In this document: positions 6,501-10,912 of the stretch, in pieces
Numbering within the stretch: position 1 is the stretch's first letter
How the letters are laid out: every line of letters begins with the position of its first letter
From: Baffinella frigidus
Taxonomy: Eukaryota; Cryptophyceae; Cryptomonadales; Baffinellaceae
Assembly: GCA_026770585.1 (NCBI GenBank)
Contig: MU646949.1
Location: 102,927-115,004, forward strand
Length of the DNA: 12,078 nt
Direction: 5' to 3'
Notes under the pieces: model-generated
What the model saw: the letters and a program-made list of their open reading frames with translations, nothing else
Database searches by the model: none
What the model was told of the DNA's origin: nothing
Made by a program: the position numbers and the translations under genes

Positions 6501-8733
6501 AAATTAAATCACTCGGTCGAAACCCCGAGTGATTTAATGCGAAACCAGGTTCGATTTAAAACACCGTTTTGTGAAATCTTCAGGGTAGAAATAGCTTAGC
6601 CTCGACATAGAAAATAACGCTTTATCATAGAAAATAACCCTGTCAACTTGAGAGTAGTATGCCAACCCAACTTAGGCAGATCTAATATGAAAACGTTTTC
6701 AATTTTAAAAACGTGGTCAATCAAATTTACTACAAATAATGGTCTGTACATGTTATATCAAAGTAATCGTGTAGTAATTTTCATTGAAAACATTTTTTCA
6801 GTCAAAAATCTTTCCATGTGAGATCTAGGAGGAGGAGGAGAACCTGGAGTTGGATGACTATTTTTATGTTGACAAGCTCGATCTGTGGTACAAATTCGTC
6901 AACTTTGGACTGAAAGAGAGCCTGGTCTCACCAGATTGGCGATACCGAATAGACTGAGTTAGAGCTACCACGCAGCGTGCTGCGAAGGGAAAAAATTATC
7001 AAGATCAAGGCATTTCCGGTTACCTTATCCGTAGGAACCCCCCCATATGTCCCTACGAATTGCCTACCGTAGGGTCGTAGGTCTTATCGTTTAAGGGTTT
7101 TTTCGAAATCCCTCCGAAGTCCGCTGTGTGAGAGGAGACCACGCGACGATAACCTGTGTATCAAATCTATTACGTCTTTCTATTACATATGCACTACTAA
7201 AAGTATTTTTATTCGGAATCCGCGCAAAGTTGACAGATTTGTGGGCGAGTTGACTTTGAAAACAGGCCAGTTTGATACACAGGCCATCGTCGCGTGGGAA
7301 CCTGGAGGCAGACAATGTCGGGGGTGTATCCACGAAGCTCATCCATGATCAGCGCGCGGCGGAAGGGCCACTTGCGCAGCGTGTAGTGCGAGTACGCGTG
7401 CTTGTCTGACATCGCCTGAGGCGGCCCAAGCACCCACTTTAAAACCCGGAGCTGTACAAGTGAGTCAGTAGGTAGTAGTTTGTATGTGTTTGGTCACGTG
7501 GCTGCACGCTTTCCGTGTAGCCACGTGACCAACTTCATACGAAACGCCTACAATCGACATTTAAAAAGGGTGTTGGGTCAGCCGCGTGCAGTGCGAGTAC
7601 GCGTGCTTGTCTGGCATGGCCTGCATTCATCCGGCGCAATTATTAAATTTGATGACAGCTCAGGGACTGCGACACCCAGCCACCCACCAAACAGCTGAAG
7701 TGAACCAGATCTAATCCCGCCGAGTATTCATAATGAATACGATTTTGGTGTATCTTCAGGGGTGTAAATAAGACAGTCGTCTATCTAGACTTCATTTAGA
7801 GCCTCAAGATACACCAAAATCGAATCGGAGATCCCCGAAATCGTATTCATTATGAATACTCGTCCGGATGAGATCGGGGTGGATTTGACTGTTTCACTCG
7901 GAGCCAGAACATTTCGCTCAAGTCAACTCCCCCTGAAAACCAGCGCCCTAAGTCAAATGCCTGCCATGGTGGCAGGGTCCATCTGAACGAAATCAGGGGA
8001 AAGTCGACTTAGGTGAGCTGGTTGACTTAGCTGAAATCTTGTGACTTGGAGTGTATTTCCCCCCATCACCTCCTGTGAAATTTACTGGGGGGGGATCATC
8101 CCAATCTGGTTCACTTCGGGTGGCTGGTGGCATGAGTAAAAATGCTTAAAATTTTCCCTTGCTGGTGGACAGTCTCACCTGCTTCGGGCCCAGAACGTTG
8201 TAGCTCACGAGCCGTAGCTTGGTTTTCCCTTCGCTCGACACACCCGCTACCGCCCGGAACTCCCGCACCGGAACCGGGCCCGCGGGCAGTGGCGCGGGGG
8301 TGCCGCTGGCGTTCACATCTTTGCCACCCCCGTCGCCCGTCAAATCGACGATCTCTTCCGTGCCCTCCTCCTCTTCCTCCTCCTCCTCGTCCTCGTCCGG
8401 CAACAGGTAGCCCGCGTCCATGTCCAGGTCCTCTTCCAGGGCGACCCCACCCTCAGCTGCAGAGCCACCAGCGCACATACCCAGCGCGCCCGCACCGCCT
8501 CGGTCTACCACGCGATCCAGCCACCCCGTCGCTCTCCAGGCTCGGATCTGGGCGGCGCCGGCAGGGGCAGACATAAAAATCGGGAAGCACCCGACGCGTC
8601 CAGCATGAGATCGCTGCACCAGAGAGGTCGCTGGCAGATTGAGCGGCAGAGGTGGGGCGTGGAATGGCGTGGACGTGTGCAAGAGCAAGATGAACAGCGT
8701 CGCCACGAGCGCCGCGGCCCACATGCCGGTCAT
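610..8733 (-). CDS. Split gene for an EEP-superfamily phosphodiesterase (CCR4/PDE12-like), 3' end outside window
   Basis: Nine exons chain in one frame: 8733-8179, 7415-7302, 6334-6286, 5743-5690, 3693-3638, 3423-3295, 2504-2418, 1801-1669, 654-610 (1222 nt, 407 codons plus one base). Seen in the translation, in order: SYNVLGPKQ (first catalytic Asn), RALIMDELRGYTPDIVCLQ joined to EV (metal-binding Glu), TATFIRTDR, VANAHLFWNPKRPDIKLIQ and VVICGDFNSI. These are the core motifs of EEP nucleases; CCR4 and ANGEL deadenylases and the 2'-phosphodiesterase PDE12 share this order. The TATF block and the NAHLFW..IKLIQ block look closest to PDE12/CCR4, and nocturnin is less likely. Expected activity is Mg-dependent 3'-5' RNA (poly(A) or oligoadenylate) hydrolysis; substrate is inferred only from family. 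The C-terminal catalytic Asp and SDH are missing because the window ends. No in-frame stop occurs in the chain. Introns are 214-1996 nt. All 3' sites are AG; seven of eight internal 5' sites are GT and one is GC. Exon 6 is the least certain member. Confidence 0.8.
712..990. repeat. 29-bp minisatellite
   Basis: About ten copies of a unit like ACCTTCTTCTTTCTCACC-ACCAATGTGAG, with small indels. On the transcribed minus strand each unit contains GGTGAGAAAG, which resembles a 5' splice site. It lies in the intron between exons 8 and 9. Confidence 0.9.
1141..1178 (-). pseudogene. Echo of the 3' end of exon 8 with intact donor
   Basis: Minus strand TTKAFGAEQEG plus one base, ending GGGAG|GTCTGGCTCTGCC, the same phase-1 end as exon 8. 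It directly follows a 7-bp telomere-like minisatellite. Confidence 0.6.
1183..1276. repeat. CCCTCCA heptamer minisatellite
   Basis: About 13 copies of a 7-bp unit with the same period as the telomeric CCCTAAA heptamer, starting from AAACCCTCC and containing one CCCTCAA unit. Probably a telomere-repeat variant amplified in place. Confidence 0.9.
1295..1431. mobile_element. E-family fold-back element, copy 1
   Basis: Ends TAGCTCTGCC...GGCTGGCC and ...TGATGCAGAGCCA, with the core GGTACAAATCCGTCAACTTT. Short inverted termini and multiple copies suggest a non-autonomous DNA element. Confidence 0.65.
1446..1507 (-). pseudogene. Echo of the second half of exon 8
   Basis: After GGAACAG it reads (D)IKLIQAALLCAATETFGEL, against DIKLIQAALLCAATKAFGEQ. 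The donor GT is lost. It lies between the two elements 1295-1431 and 1512-1652. Confidence 0.65.
1512..1652. mobile_element. E-family fold-back element, copy 2
   Basis: AGCTCCGCCTCACCCGGGTT to CGCGACAGAGCTAG, same core. Its right end lies 16 nt from the exon 8 donor. Confidence 0.65.
1669..1801 (-). CDS. EEP gene exon 8 (His motif)
   Basis: 44 codons plus one base, acceptor CCCCGCAG|G, donor GGGAG|GTGCGC. It opens DARTGKRLIVANAHLFWNPK, continues RPDIKLIQAALLCAATKAFG and ends EQEG. NAHLFWNP with D.KLIQ is the diagnostic EEP block of CCR4/PDE12/ANGEL proteins. The phase-1 end makes Gly with the first two bases of exon 9. Three truncated copies are near 2038, 1446 and 1141. Confidence 0.85.
1964..1999 (+). 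pseudogene. Inverted echo of the 3' half of exon 7
   Basis: Plus-strand reading KADTATLTLLE|GTTCAG matches the last codons and donor of exon 7 on the opposite strand. Over 35 nt only one base differs. With 2417-2451 it forms an inverted repeat about 415 nt apart, enclosing the GA microsatellite and an exon 8 echo. Confidence 0.75.
2038..2089 (-). pseudogene. Broken echo of the first half of exon 8
   Basis: Minus-strand KRLIVATTHLF, then TAG in place of the Trp codon, then NPKRP. Upstream of KRL the frame is not maintained. Clearly derived from the His-motif exon and not usable. Confidence 0.7.
2118..2416. repeat. GA-rich microsatellite
   Basis: Long (GA)n with interspersed GACAGA, GAGATG and GCGAGA units. 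Pyrimidine-rich on the transcribed strand. It begins right at the exon 7 donor. The long frames through it (Ser/Leu or Arg/Glu repeats) are not real genes. Confidence 0.95.
2418..2504 (-). CDS. EEP gene exon 7
   Basis: 29 codons, phase 0-0, acceptor GCGCGCAG|G, donor CGAG|GTCGCT. It reads ERGVPGGVSEQFGYD then MRSKADTATLTLLE. The last part matches the short strand (N.A..A.LE type) that comes before the (N/T)(T/A)HL motif in EEP enzymes. It joins directly to DARTGKRLIVANAHLFW of exon 8. The donor runs straight into a long CT microsatellite. An inverted copy of its 3' half is at 1964-1999. Confidence 0.7.
2760..2843. mobile_element. Alpha-family fold-back element, copy A (partial)
   Basis: Starts with CACACAGCGGACTACAAAGG and continues to CCCTACGGTAGGCGATCCGT, shared with three other copies. 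The right end is truncated and joins the exon 6 echo. Confidence 0.6.
2864..2903 (-). pseudogene. Second, shorter echo of exon 6
   Basis: Minus-strand GVSRCSRRRTRGK followed by AAG|GTCAGGCTCTGCC, against GISRRSRRRTRGK in exon 6. The donor is kept, and GA-rich sequence replaces the 5' half. Confidence 0.5.
2918..3010. repeat. CT-rich microsatellite
   Basis: CTCTCTGTCGCTGTCTGTGTC-type low complexity between the two exon 6 echoes. Confidence 0.85.
3112..3174 (-). pseudogene. Echo of the 3' half of exon 6 (63 nt, open)
   Basis: After AATCAG it reads ARAKLETGGNPRRSRRRTRG plus K, 21 open codons, phase 0-0, ending at AAG|GTCTGG like exon 6. It starts at a GA-rich microsatellite (minus strand). Frame-neutral, so it could be an extra exon. 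Confidence 0.55.
3186..3264. repeat. (CT)n(AT)n compound microsatellite
   Basis: A CT run followed by about 50 bases of AT alternation with one GT interruption, between exon 6 and its nearest echo. Confidence 0.95.
3295..3423 (-). CDS. EEP gene exon 6 (tentative)
   Basis: 43 codons, phase 0-0, between ATCAAG|G and AAG|GTCTGG. It starts VVGVEGGSVAPAPVLSNSER and ends RRSRRRTRGK. This part of the EEP fold varies in length between families, so no conserved motif confirms it. Support is an open frame, phase agreement with exons 5 and 7, and two downstream echoes (3174-3112 and 2903-2864) keeping the same frame and donor. The 5' boundary could lie elsewhere, for example at CGAACAG|C. Confidence 0.45.
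3502..3586. repeat. 85-base uninterrupted G run
   Basis: A homopolymer of 85 G on the plus strand, poly-C on the transcribed strand, inside the intron between exons 5 and 6. Its length may be imprecise for technical reasons. Confidence 0.97.
3638..3693 (-). CDS. EEP gene exon 5
   Basis: 56 nt, phase 1 to 0. A strong pyrimidine tract (CTCTCTCCCCCCCCTCCAG) precedes it. Joined to the G of exon 4 it reads DGFHACLGTATFIRTDRVR, matching the DG..ATF.R..RF block of CCR4/PDE12 proteins. The donor is CGG|GTCTCT. It is the last and best-preserved of four tandem copies of this exon (others near 3802, 3903 and 3996). Confidence 0.66.
3745..4005 (-). repeat. Tandem array of exon 5 copies (three echoes)
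   Basis: Units of about 105-115 bp upstream of exon 5 each hold an exon-5-like core. The unit starting at 3802 is intact at first, with acceptor CATTCCAG, then DGFHACRGTATFIRSDR, but lacks the GT donor. The one at 3903 keeps only an acceptor and IHTCLG before decaying into GA repeats. The one at 3996 keeps FHSCLGTAT without a clear acceptor. Between cores lie GAGAGACAGTGTCAGGATAG-like spacers (plus strand). Confidence 0.7.
4204..4325. mobile_element. Fold-back element (lambda)
   Basis: Arms CTAGCTCTGGCTGCGTAAAA / CCGGGCTCGCCAT and ATGGCAAGCCCAGTTTT / CCTGAGAAGGTAGAGCTAG are imperfect inverted repeats around a short centre. Confidence 0.6.
4434..4569. mobile_element. E-family fold-back element, copy 3
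   Basis: TAGCTCTGCCTCACTCGGGT to CTGCGGCAGAGATA; the best full-length example of the family. An extra GGCCGACTATTCTCAAG repeat sits just outside its left end. Confidence 0.7.
4574..4712. mobile_element. Fold-back element (kappa)
   Basis: Inverted arms CTGAAAAACCCCAGCCCGTA / TTTC (4574-4597) and GAAATACGGGCCCGGGGTTT / TCAG (4689-4712). No coding capacity. Confidence 0.75.
4784..5090. repeat. TTTAGGG/GGGGTTTG telomere-like array
   Basis: Degenerate, G-rich on plus strand, with short perfect runs of GGGTTTAGGG and GGGGTTT. It lies downstream of exon 4 copy c within the EEP gene; its transcript sense is CCCTAAA. Confidence 0.9.
5097..5150 (-). CDS. EEP gene exon 4, copy c (duplicate exon)
   Basis: Third 54-nt copy, open, phase 1-1, acceptor CTCAG|G and donor GG|GTGCTG. 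It encodes VLHPEMYPPRGGEVAVL and is the most diverged copy. Its 5' side is again a fold-back element (5154-5296) and its 3' side a long CCCTAAA-like array (sense strand). Confidence 0.48.
5154..5296. mobile_element. Alpha-family element, copy B
   Basis: Right terminus AAATCCCTTCGTAGCCCGCT / GTGTG and inner palindromic CCCTACGGTAGGCAATACCG / TAGGG. Its left end (GAGATTTCG) abuts the acceptor of exon 4 copy c. Confidence 0.7.
5304..5455. repeat. Telomere-like array between exon 4 copies b and c
   Basis: GGGTTTAGGG, GGGGTTAGG and GGGTTCAGGG units, the same composition as 4784-5090, belonging to a duplicated unit. Confidence 0.9.
5464..5517 (-). CDS. EEP gene exon 4, copy b (duplicate exon)
   Basis: Exactly 54 nt with the same phase, acceptor CTCAG|G and donor GG|GTGCTG as copy a. 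It encodes VIHPETYPERRGEVTVL. The sequence directly 5' of its acceptor is the end of a fold-back element (5521-5652), so the acceptor region may come from that element. It could be an alternative exon, an additional in-frame exon, or an unused duplicate. Confidence 0.5.
5521..5652. mobile_element. Alpha-family element, copy C
   Basis: Nearly identical to copy B. Its left end abuts the acceptor of exon 4 copy b, and its right terminus ends CCGCTGTGTG. Confidence 0.7.
5690..5743 (-). CDS. EEP gene exon 4, copy a (54 nt, phase 1-1)
   Basis: Acceptor GTCGCAG|G and donor CTGG|GTGCTG. The codons after the split first Gly read VLHPKTHPERRGEVTVL; the final G combines with AT of exon 5 to give Asp. 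The PKT resembles the GVF.PKT segment of EEP enzymes. Being 54 nt and phase 1-1, it can be skipped or repeated without a frameshift. Two more complete copies lie downstream at 5517-5464 and 5150-5097. Which copy is used cannot be told from sequence. Confidence 0.68.
6131..6273. mobile_element. Fold-back element (eta) next to the exon 3 donor
   Basis: Inverted arms of about 45-50 bp: TTATCCGGGGAAACCTACTT ... CGAAAATTAC (6131-6180) and GTAATTTTGG ... TTTTCCCCGGATAAAG (6233-6273). Confidence 0.8.
6286..6334 (-). CDS. EEP gene exon 3, with a GC donor
   Basis: 49 nt, phase 0 to 1: EVTPDTFKDDFSPFFK plus one base. It completes CLQ|EV, the metal-binding Glu motif, and F..DF.PFF matches the helix that follows in EEP proteins. 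The acceptor is ACGACAG|G. No GT lies at the 3' boundary; AAAG|GCACCT is taken as a GC-AG intron because it gives the only phase agreeing with exon 4. An inverted-repeat element begins about 11 nt downstream. Copies of its 5' end occur at 6444 and 8072. Confidence 0.75.
6340..6570. repeat. Direct and inverted short repeats in intron 2
   Basis: Three direct copies of (GTGATTTA)ATGCGGAATCAGATTC-like sequence (near 6344, 6456 and 6526) and a perfect 14-bp stem ATTAAATCACTCGG at 6503-6538. They surround the exon 3 echo. From 6570 to 6850 the sequence is AT-rich and I see nothing further. Confidence 0.6.
6424..6447 (-). pseudogene. Echo of the 5' end of exon 3
   Basis: After CTTACAG it reads EVAPDTF, against EVTPDTF in exon 3. 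Three of the four changed codons (Pro, Thr, Phe) are synonymous. Similarity fades after about 23 nt. Confidence 0.6.
6853..6967. mobile_element. E-family element, copy 4 (diverged)
   Basis: Core GTGGTACAAATTCGTCAACT and end TAGACTGAGTTAGAGCTA match the family; the left end is degenerate. Confidence 0.55.
7009..7130. mobile_element. Alpha-family element, copy D
   Basis: Inner part is reversed relative to copies B and C (GTTACCTTATCCGTAGGAAC, then CCTACCGTAGGG), ending CCGCTGTGTG. It lies directly beside the theta element in intron 2. Confidence 0.65.
7138..7298. mobile_element. Fold-back element (theta) abutting the exon 2 donor
   Basis: Arms CCACGCGACGATAACCTGTG / TATCAAA (7139-7165) and its inverted copy (7271-7298). 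The centre holds AAGTTGACAGATTTGT-type sequence also seen in other elements. Confidence 0.8.
7302..7415 (-). CDS. EEP gene exon 2
   Basis: 38 codons, phase 0-0. It follows a CCTCAG acceptor and ends at CAG|GTTCCC. It opens AMSDKHAYSHYTLRKW and ends RGYTPDIVCLQ, the usual EEP segment between the first Asn motif and the catalytic Glu. The terminal inverted repeat of a fold-back element starts 3 nt beyond the donor GT. A partial copy of this exon lies upstream at 7584-7623. Confidence 0.87.
7478..7545. repeat. Hairpin with CACGTG in intron 1
   Basis: Arms GTATGTGTTTGGTCACGTGG / CT and AGCCACGTGACCAACTTCAT / AC around a 15-nt loop, between exon 2 and its echo. Confidence 0.7.
7584..7623 (-). pseudogene. 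Echo of exon 2 inside intron 1
   Basis: 40 nt matching 7379-7418 at 37 of 40 positions, including the AG acceptor. Read on the minus strand it starts AMPDKHAYSH, then diverges and reaches a TAA within 20 codons. It could act as a decoy or poison exon, or be a dead duplicate. Confidence 0.75.
7704..7880. mobile_element. Beta-family fold-back element, copy 1
   Basis: Termini GATCTAATCCCGCCGAGTAT and inverted GAATACTCGTCCGGATGAGA, with GATTTTGGTGTATCTTC and its inverse inside. The centre GTCGTCTATCTAGACTTCAT is shared with copy 2. Confidence 0.8.
8064..8075 (-). pseudogene. Short echo of the exon 3 acceptor in intron 1
   Basis: TTTCACAG|GAGGTGATG repeats the acceptor and first two codons (EV) of exon 3, upstream even of exon 2. 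It is short enough that chance cannot be excluded alone; the copy at 6444 makes it more credible. Confidence 0.35.
8179..8733 (-). CDS. EEP gene exon 1: targeting sequence, acidic linker, start of catalytic domain
   Basis: 185 codons. The ATG is preceded directly by an in-frame TGA (8736-8734), which supports this start. Residues 4-18 form a hydrophobic segment (WAAALVATLFILLL) like a signal peptide or signal anchor, followed by a Pro/Ser/Arg stretch that could be a transit peptide for a complex plastid or mitochondrion. Around residues 110-135 comes a run of Asp/Glu, then EEIVDLTGD, which resembles a SUMO-interaction motif. The exon ends in KLRLVSYNVLGPKQ, the start of the EEP fold with its catalytic Asn. 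The donor is CAG|GTGAGA at 8178, phase 0, the best 5' splice site in the gene. Confidence 0.85.
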
Positions 8734-9137
8734 TCAGATCCCCTCTGGCCCCCGTTTTGATCACGTTACCCATCAAAGTCGACCCAACATGTTTTTGACA
8801 CTCTTTTTCAGATCTGGGGGACCATGACTTGTTATAAGTTTTAATACATTGTAATCACCGAGTGAGCTTCATGAACACAGATGTTCAGTACAAATGGCGG
8901 ATAAGTCGCGTCTACCTGGCGTCCATCGAATAAGAATAAAACCCTATCCAAAATCAGTGACGTCGAAATTCGAGCTTTTCAAGGGCGAAAGATGAAACTC
9001 CGAGACCGGAAAAGACGAGTTCAGCCATCTAAAAAAACGACACGGACACAACTCCGGAATTCCGGAAATTGGGGGACGAGGAAAGTTGAGAAGTTGCGAC
9101 CTCGAAGTACCTTCTCTGGCTCTCTTGCCCCTTCGCG
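8734..9137. promoter_or_regulatory. Divergent intergenic region
   Basis: About 400 bases between the start codons of two head-to-head genes. It must hold the EEP gene's upstream region and probably a shared or bidirectional promoter. No convincing TATA box or known element was seen. A small palindrome (TCCGGAATTCCGGA) lies at 9053-9066. Confidence 0.3.
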
Positions 9138-9209
9138 ATGGAGACGTGGGACATCTTCGCGCCCTTCGCGTGCCTCACTGGCACACTCGACACCTGCATC
9201 GTTGACAAG
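9138..9209 (+). CDS. Unrecognised gene, probable exon 1
   Basis: 24 codons from ATG: METWDIFAPFACLTGTLDTC then IVDK, ending AAG|GTGCCT, phase 0. It is divergent from the EEP gene, whose ATG is 404 bases away. I do not recognise the protein. Support is limited to a good start context, an amino-acid mix unlike the repeats around it, and a phase that fits the next candidate exon. The ATG might not be the first, as the frame is open a little upstream. Confidence 0.45.
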
Positions 9210-9365
9210 GTGCCTCCTCCGACCAGCCTCCTCCTACAAACTAAGAGTTCCCAGAATCGGGCATGCAGGGGGAGGGGGAGTTTGTTAGCAACAAAGGGAG
9301 GAGGGTAGCTCACCCACGAATCGGGACGAGACTGTGCATGACGCGGTCGAACTCCCGCTTGGCAG

Positions 9366-9431
9366 GGCGCGGTCCAGGGCGGGCAACTCTACGCGGAGTG
9401 GAAGGGTGCGGCCTACAACCCCCCTCCGCCC
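9366..9431 (+). CDS. Unrecognised gene, probable exon 2
   Basis: 22 codons, phase 0-0, after CGCTTGGCAG and before CCC|GTAAAC: GAVQGGQLYAEWKGAAYN then PPPP. The frame stays open without a stop to about 10091, so the true exon may be longer. The open stretch runs into the fold-back element at 9884-10022, which argues against all of it being coding. Confidence 0.4.
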
Positions 9432-9883
9432 GTAAACACTCATTTCCAACCAGACTCCGGCCACGACAGCGAGACCAGCTACCCGCGCGAATCGCAACAC
9501 CACATCTCGCCCTCATCCCAGCACTCGCCCCTCGCTGCGTCGCACGTCGCGGGGACTCGACCGCTGTGGGAAACAGTAGAAGCTCCGGCGGGGTACACGC
9601 GGAGAGGATTCACGACACATCTTCCTCAAGAGAGCTGGCCGGTGGAGCGGCACGCGGACGGAAGGCCCGTGGAGGCTCAAGCGCGCGCGACCATGGAGAA
9701 CCTCACACTCAGCGCGCCCCCCGAGCAGGTTGTGCCCACATCATGCGCTTGCCAATACAGCCCCTGCTTGCTCCGCCCTCGGCACCCCTCCCAGCTAGTT
9801 GCCACCCTCCAGCAGCCTCTGCACGTCCTTGTACATCTCCCTGCATCCCGGGACGACGCGACTTGCCAGGGCGGGGATAGCCA

Positions 9884-10022
9884 CCAACCCTCACGGCTTG
9901 GGCAAATCGACGATTTTCGATTTCTCGATTTCAAGGGGAAGAGCCGTTCAAAAGTCGGATTCTGCAACCCCCTTGAAATCACCAATCGAAAATCGTCGAT
10001 TTGCCCAAGCTGTGAGGGCTGG
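9884..10022. mobile_element. Fold-back element (zeta)
   Basis: Arms of about 55 bp beginning CCAACCCTCACGGCTTGGGC, with few mismatches, around about 30 bp. Confidence 0.85.
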
Positions 10023-10060
10023 TGCAAGGTTGACTTATCCCTCCATTTCGGAGGCGGCGC

Positions 10061-10185
10061 GCCGGAATCTCACCCGAACGAGTATTCATAATGGATACGA
10101 TTGTGGTGTATCTTCAGGGTATATAAATCAGATAGTCGTCTATCTAGAATTCATTTAGAGCATTGTGATATACCAGAATCGAATC
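10061..10185. mobile_element. Beta-family fold-back element, copy 2
   Basis: CGAGTATTCATAATGGATAC and GTCGTCTATCTAGAATTCAT as in copy 1; the right end is shortened. Confidence 0.8.
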
Positions 10186-10194
10186 GAAGCACTC

Positions 10195-10311
10195 AATCTT
10201 AATGATGGCCGGTTTTTTGTAGCAGCTGCTACACAAAAATTGTAGCGTATATGTGTAGCAGCTGCTACGTATCTGTAGCAGCTGCTACACCGGCCATCAT
10301 TATGATTAAGG
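10195..10311. mobile_element. Fold-back element (gamma) with three 14-bp palindromes
   Basis: Outer arms AATGATGGCCGG and CCGGCCATCATT. Inside, the perfect palindrome GTAGCAGCTGCTAC occurs at 10219, 10255 and 10275. Confidence 0.85.
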
Positions 10312-10325
10312 GGAAGTGAGAGAGT

Positions 10326-10475
10326 TTATCTCAGAAAACGAGTTCTAAAACTCGTTTTCTTAAGTCAATTCCCCTACAATTTTGTCAACTTATGCGGAGA
10401 GTAAAGAATAAGTTGACGAATTTGTAGGGGAATTGACTTAAGAAAACGAGTTTTAGAACTCGTTTTCTGAGATAA
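10326..10475. mobile_element. Near-perfect fold-back element (delta)
   Basis: Arms of 67 nt with two mismatches around about 16 nt. Each arm also contains its own hairpin (AGAAAACGAGTT...AACTCGTTTTCT), so a multi-branched cruciform is possible. Confidence 0.9.
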
Positions 10476-10538
10476 GAATGCCGCGCACAGGGGTATGCCT
10501 CCCCGTCGGTCGGTCGTATCCTCTTTATTCTGATAGGG

Positions 10539-10689
10539 TAACGGCCTGAAAATGGGGTAGTTAGGCCTACGGCATTGCCTAGGACCTCCTACCGTAGGCC
10601 GAGACTTTTTGGTCCCTAGGATCCCTCGGCCTACGGTAGGAGGTCCTAGGCAATGCCGTATGCCTAACTGCCCCATTTTCAGGCCGTTA
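10539..10689. mobile_element. Near-perfect fold-back element (epsilon)
   Basis: 65-nt arms with two mismatches and a 21-nt centre. The inner CCTACCGTAGG resembles the palindrome of the alpha family. The open frame across it is only a shadow of the palindrome. Confidence 0.9.
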
Positions 10690-10912
10690 GCATATGAATT
10701 CGCTGGCGTGTAAGACTGGAATGGTGTGATAAAATTCTCTCAAAACTCAACTACTGCGCTTTGGGATGACTCCGCGTGAACGCTCTCCCCGACCTCTGGG
10801 AGACAGAGCCGGCTCGGAGAGACTGAGACAAGGGGTCTAGGGTTTAGGGTGGGGCACTACGGGGTCTATGGTTTACGGTGGGCAACTGACAGCGCGCCAC
10901 GTGCAGTTTTAT

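Larger units (their letters stand above)
7673..8130. mobile_element. Long-range inverted repeat with nested elements in intron 1
   Basis: CCAGCCACCC...GAAGTGAACCAGAT (7673-7710) is inverted at 8104-8130. Inside lie the beta element, a second inverted repeat about AGTCAACTCCCCCTGA (from 7919) and TCAGGGGAAAGTCGACTT, and the short exon 3 echo. This is most of intron 1. Confidence 0.6.

Noticed and set aside
9263-9880. 205-codon plus-strand open frame
   Set aside because: Arg/Pro/Ala-rich composition of a GC-rich shadow frame; the candidate exons at 9138 and 9366 use another frame.
10374-10676. 100-codon minus-strand open frame
   Set aside because: It spans the arms of the delta and epsilon fold-back elements and reads their palindromes.
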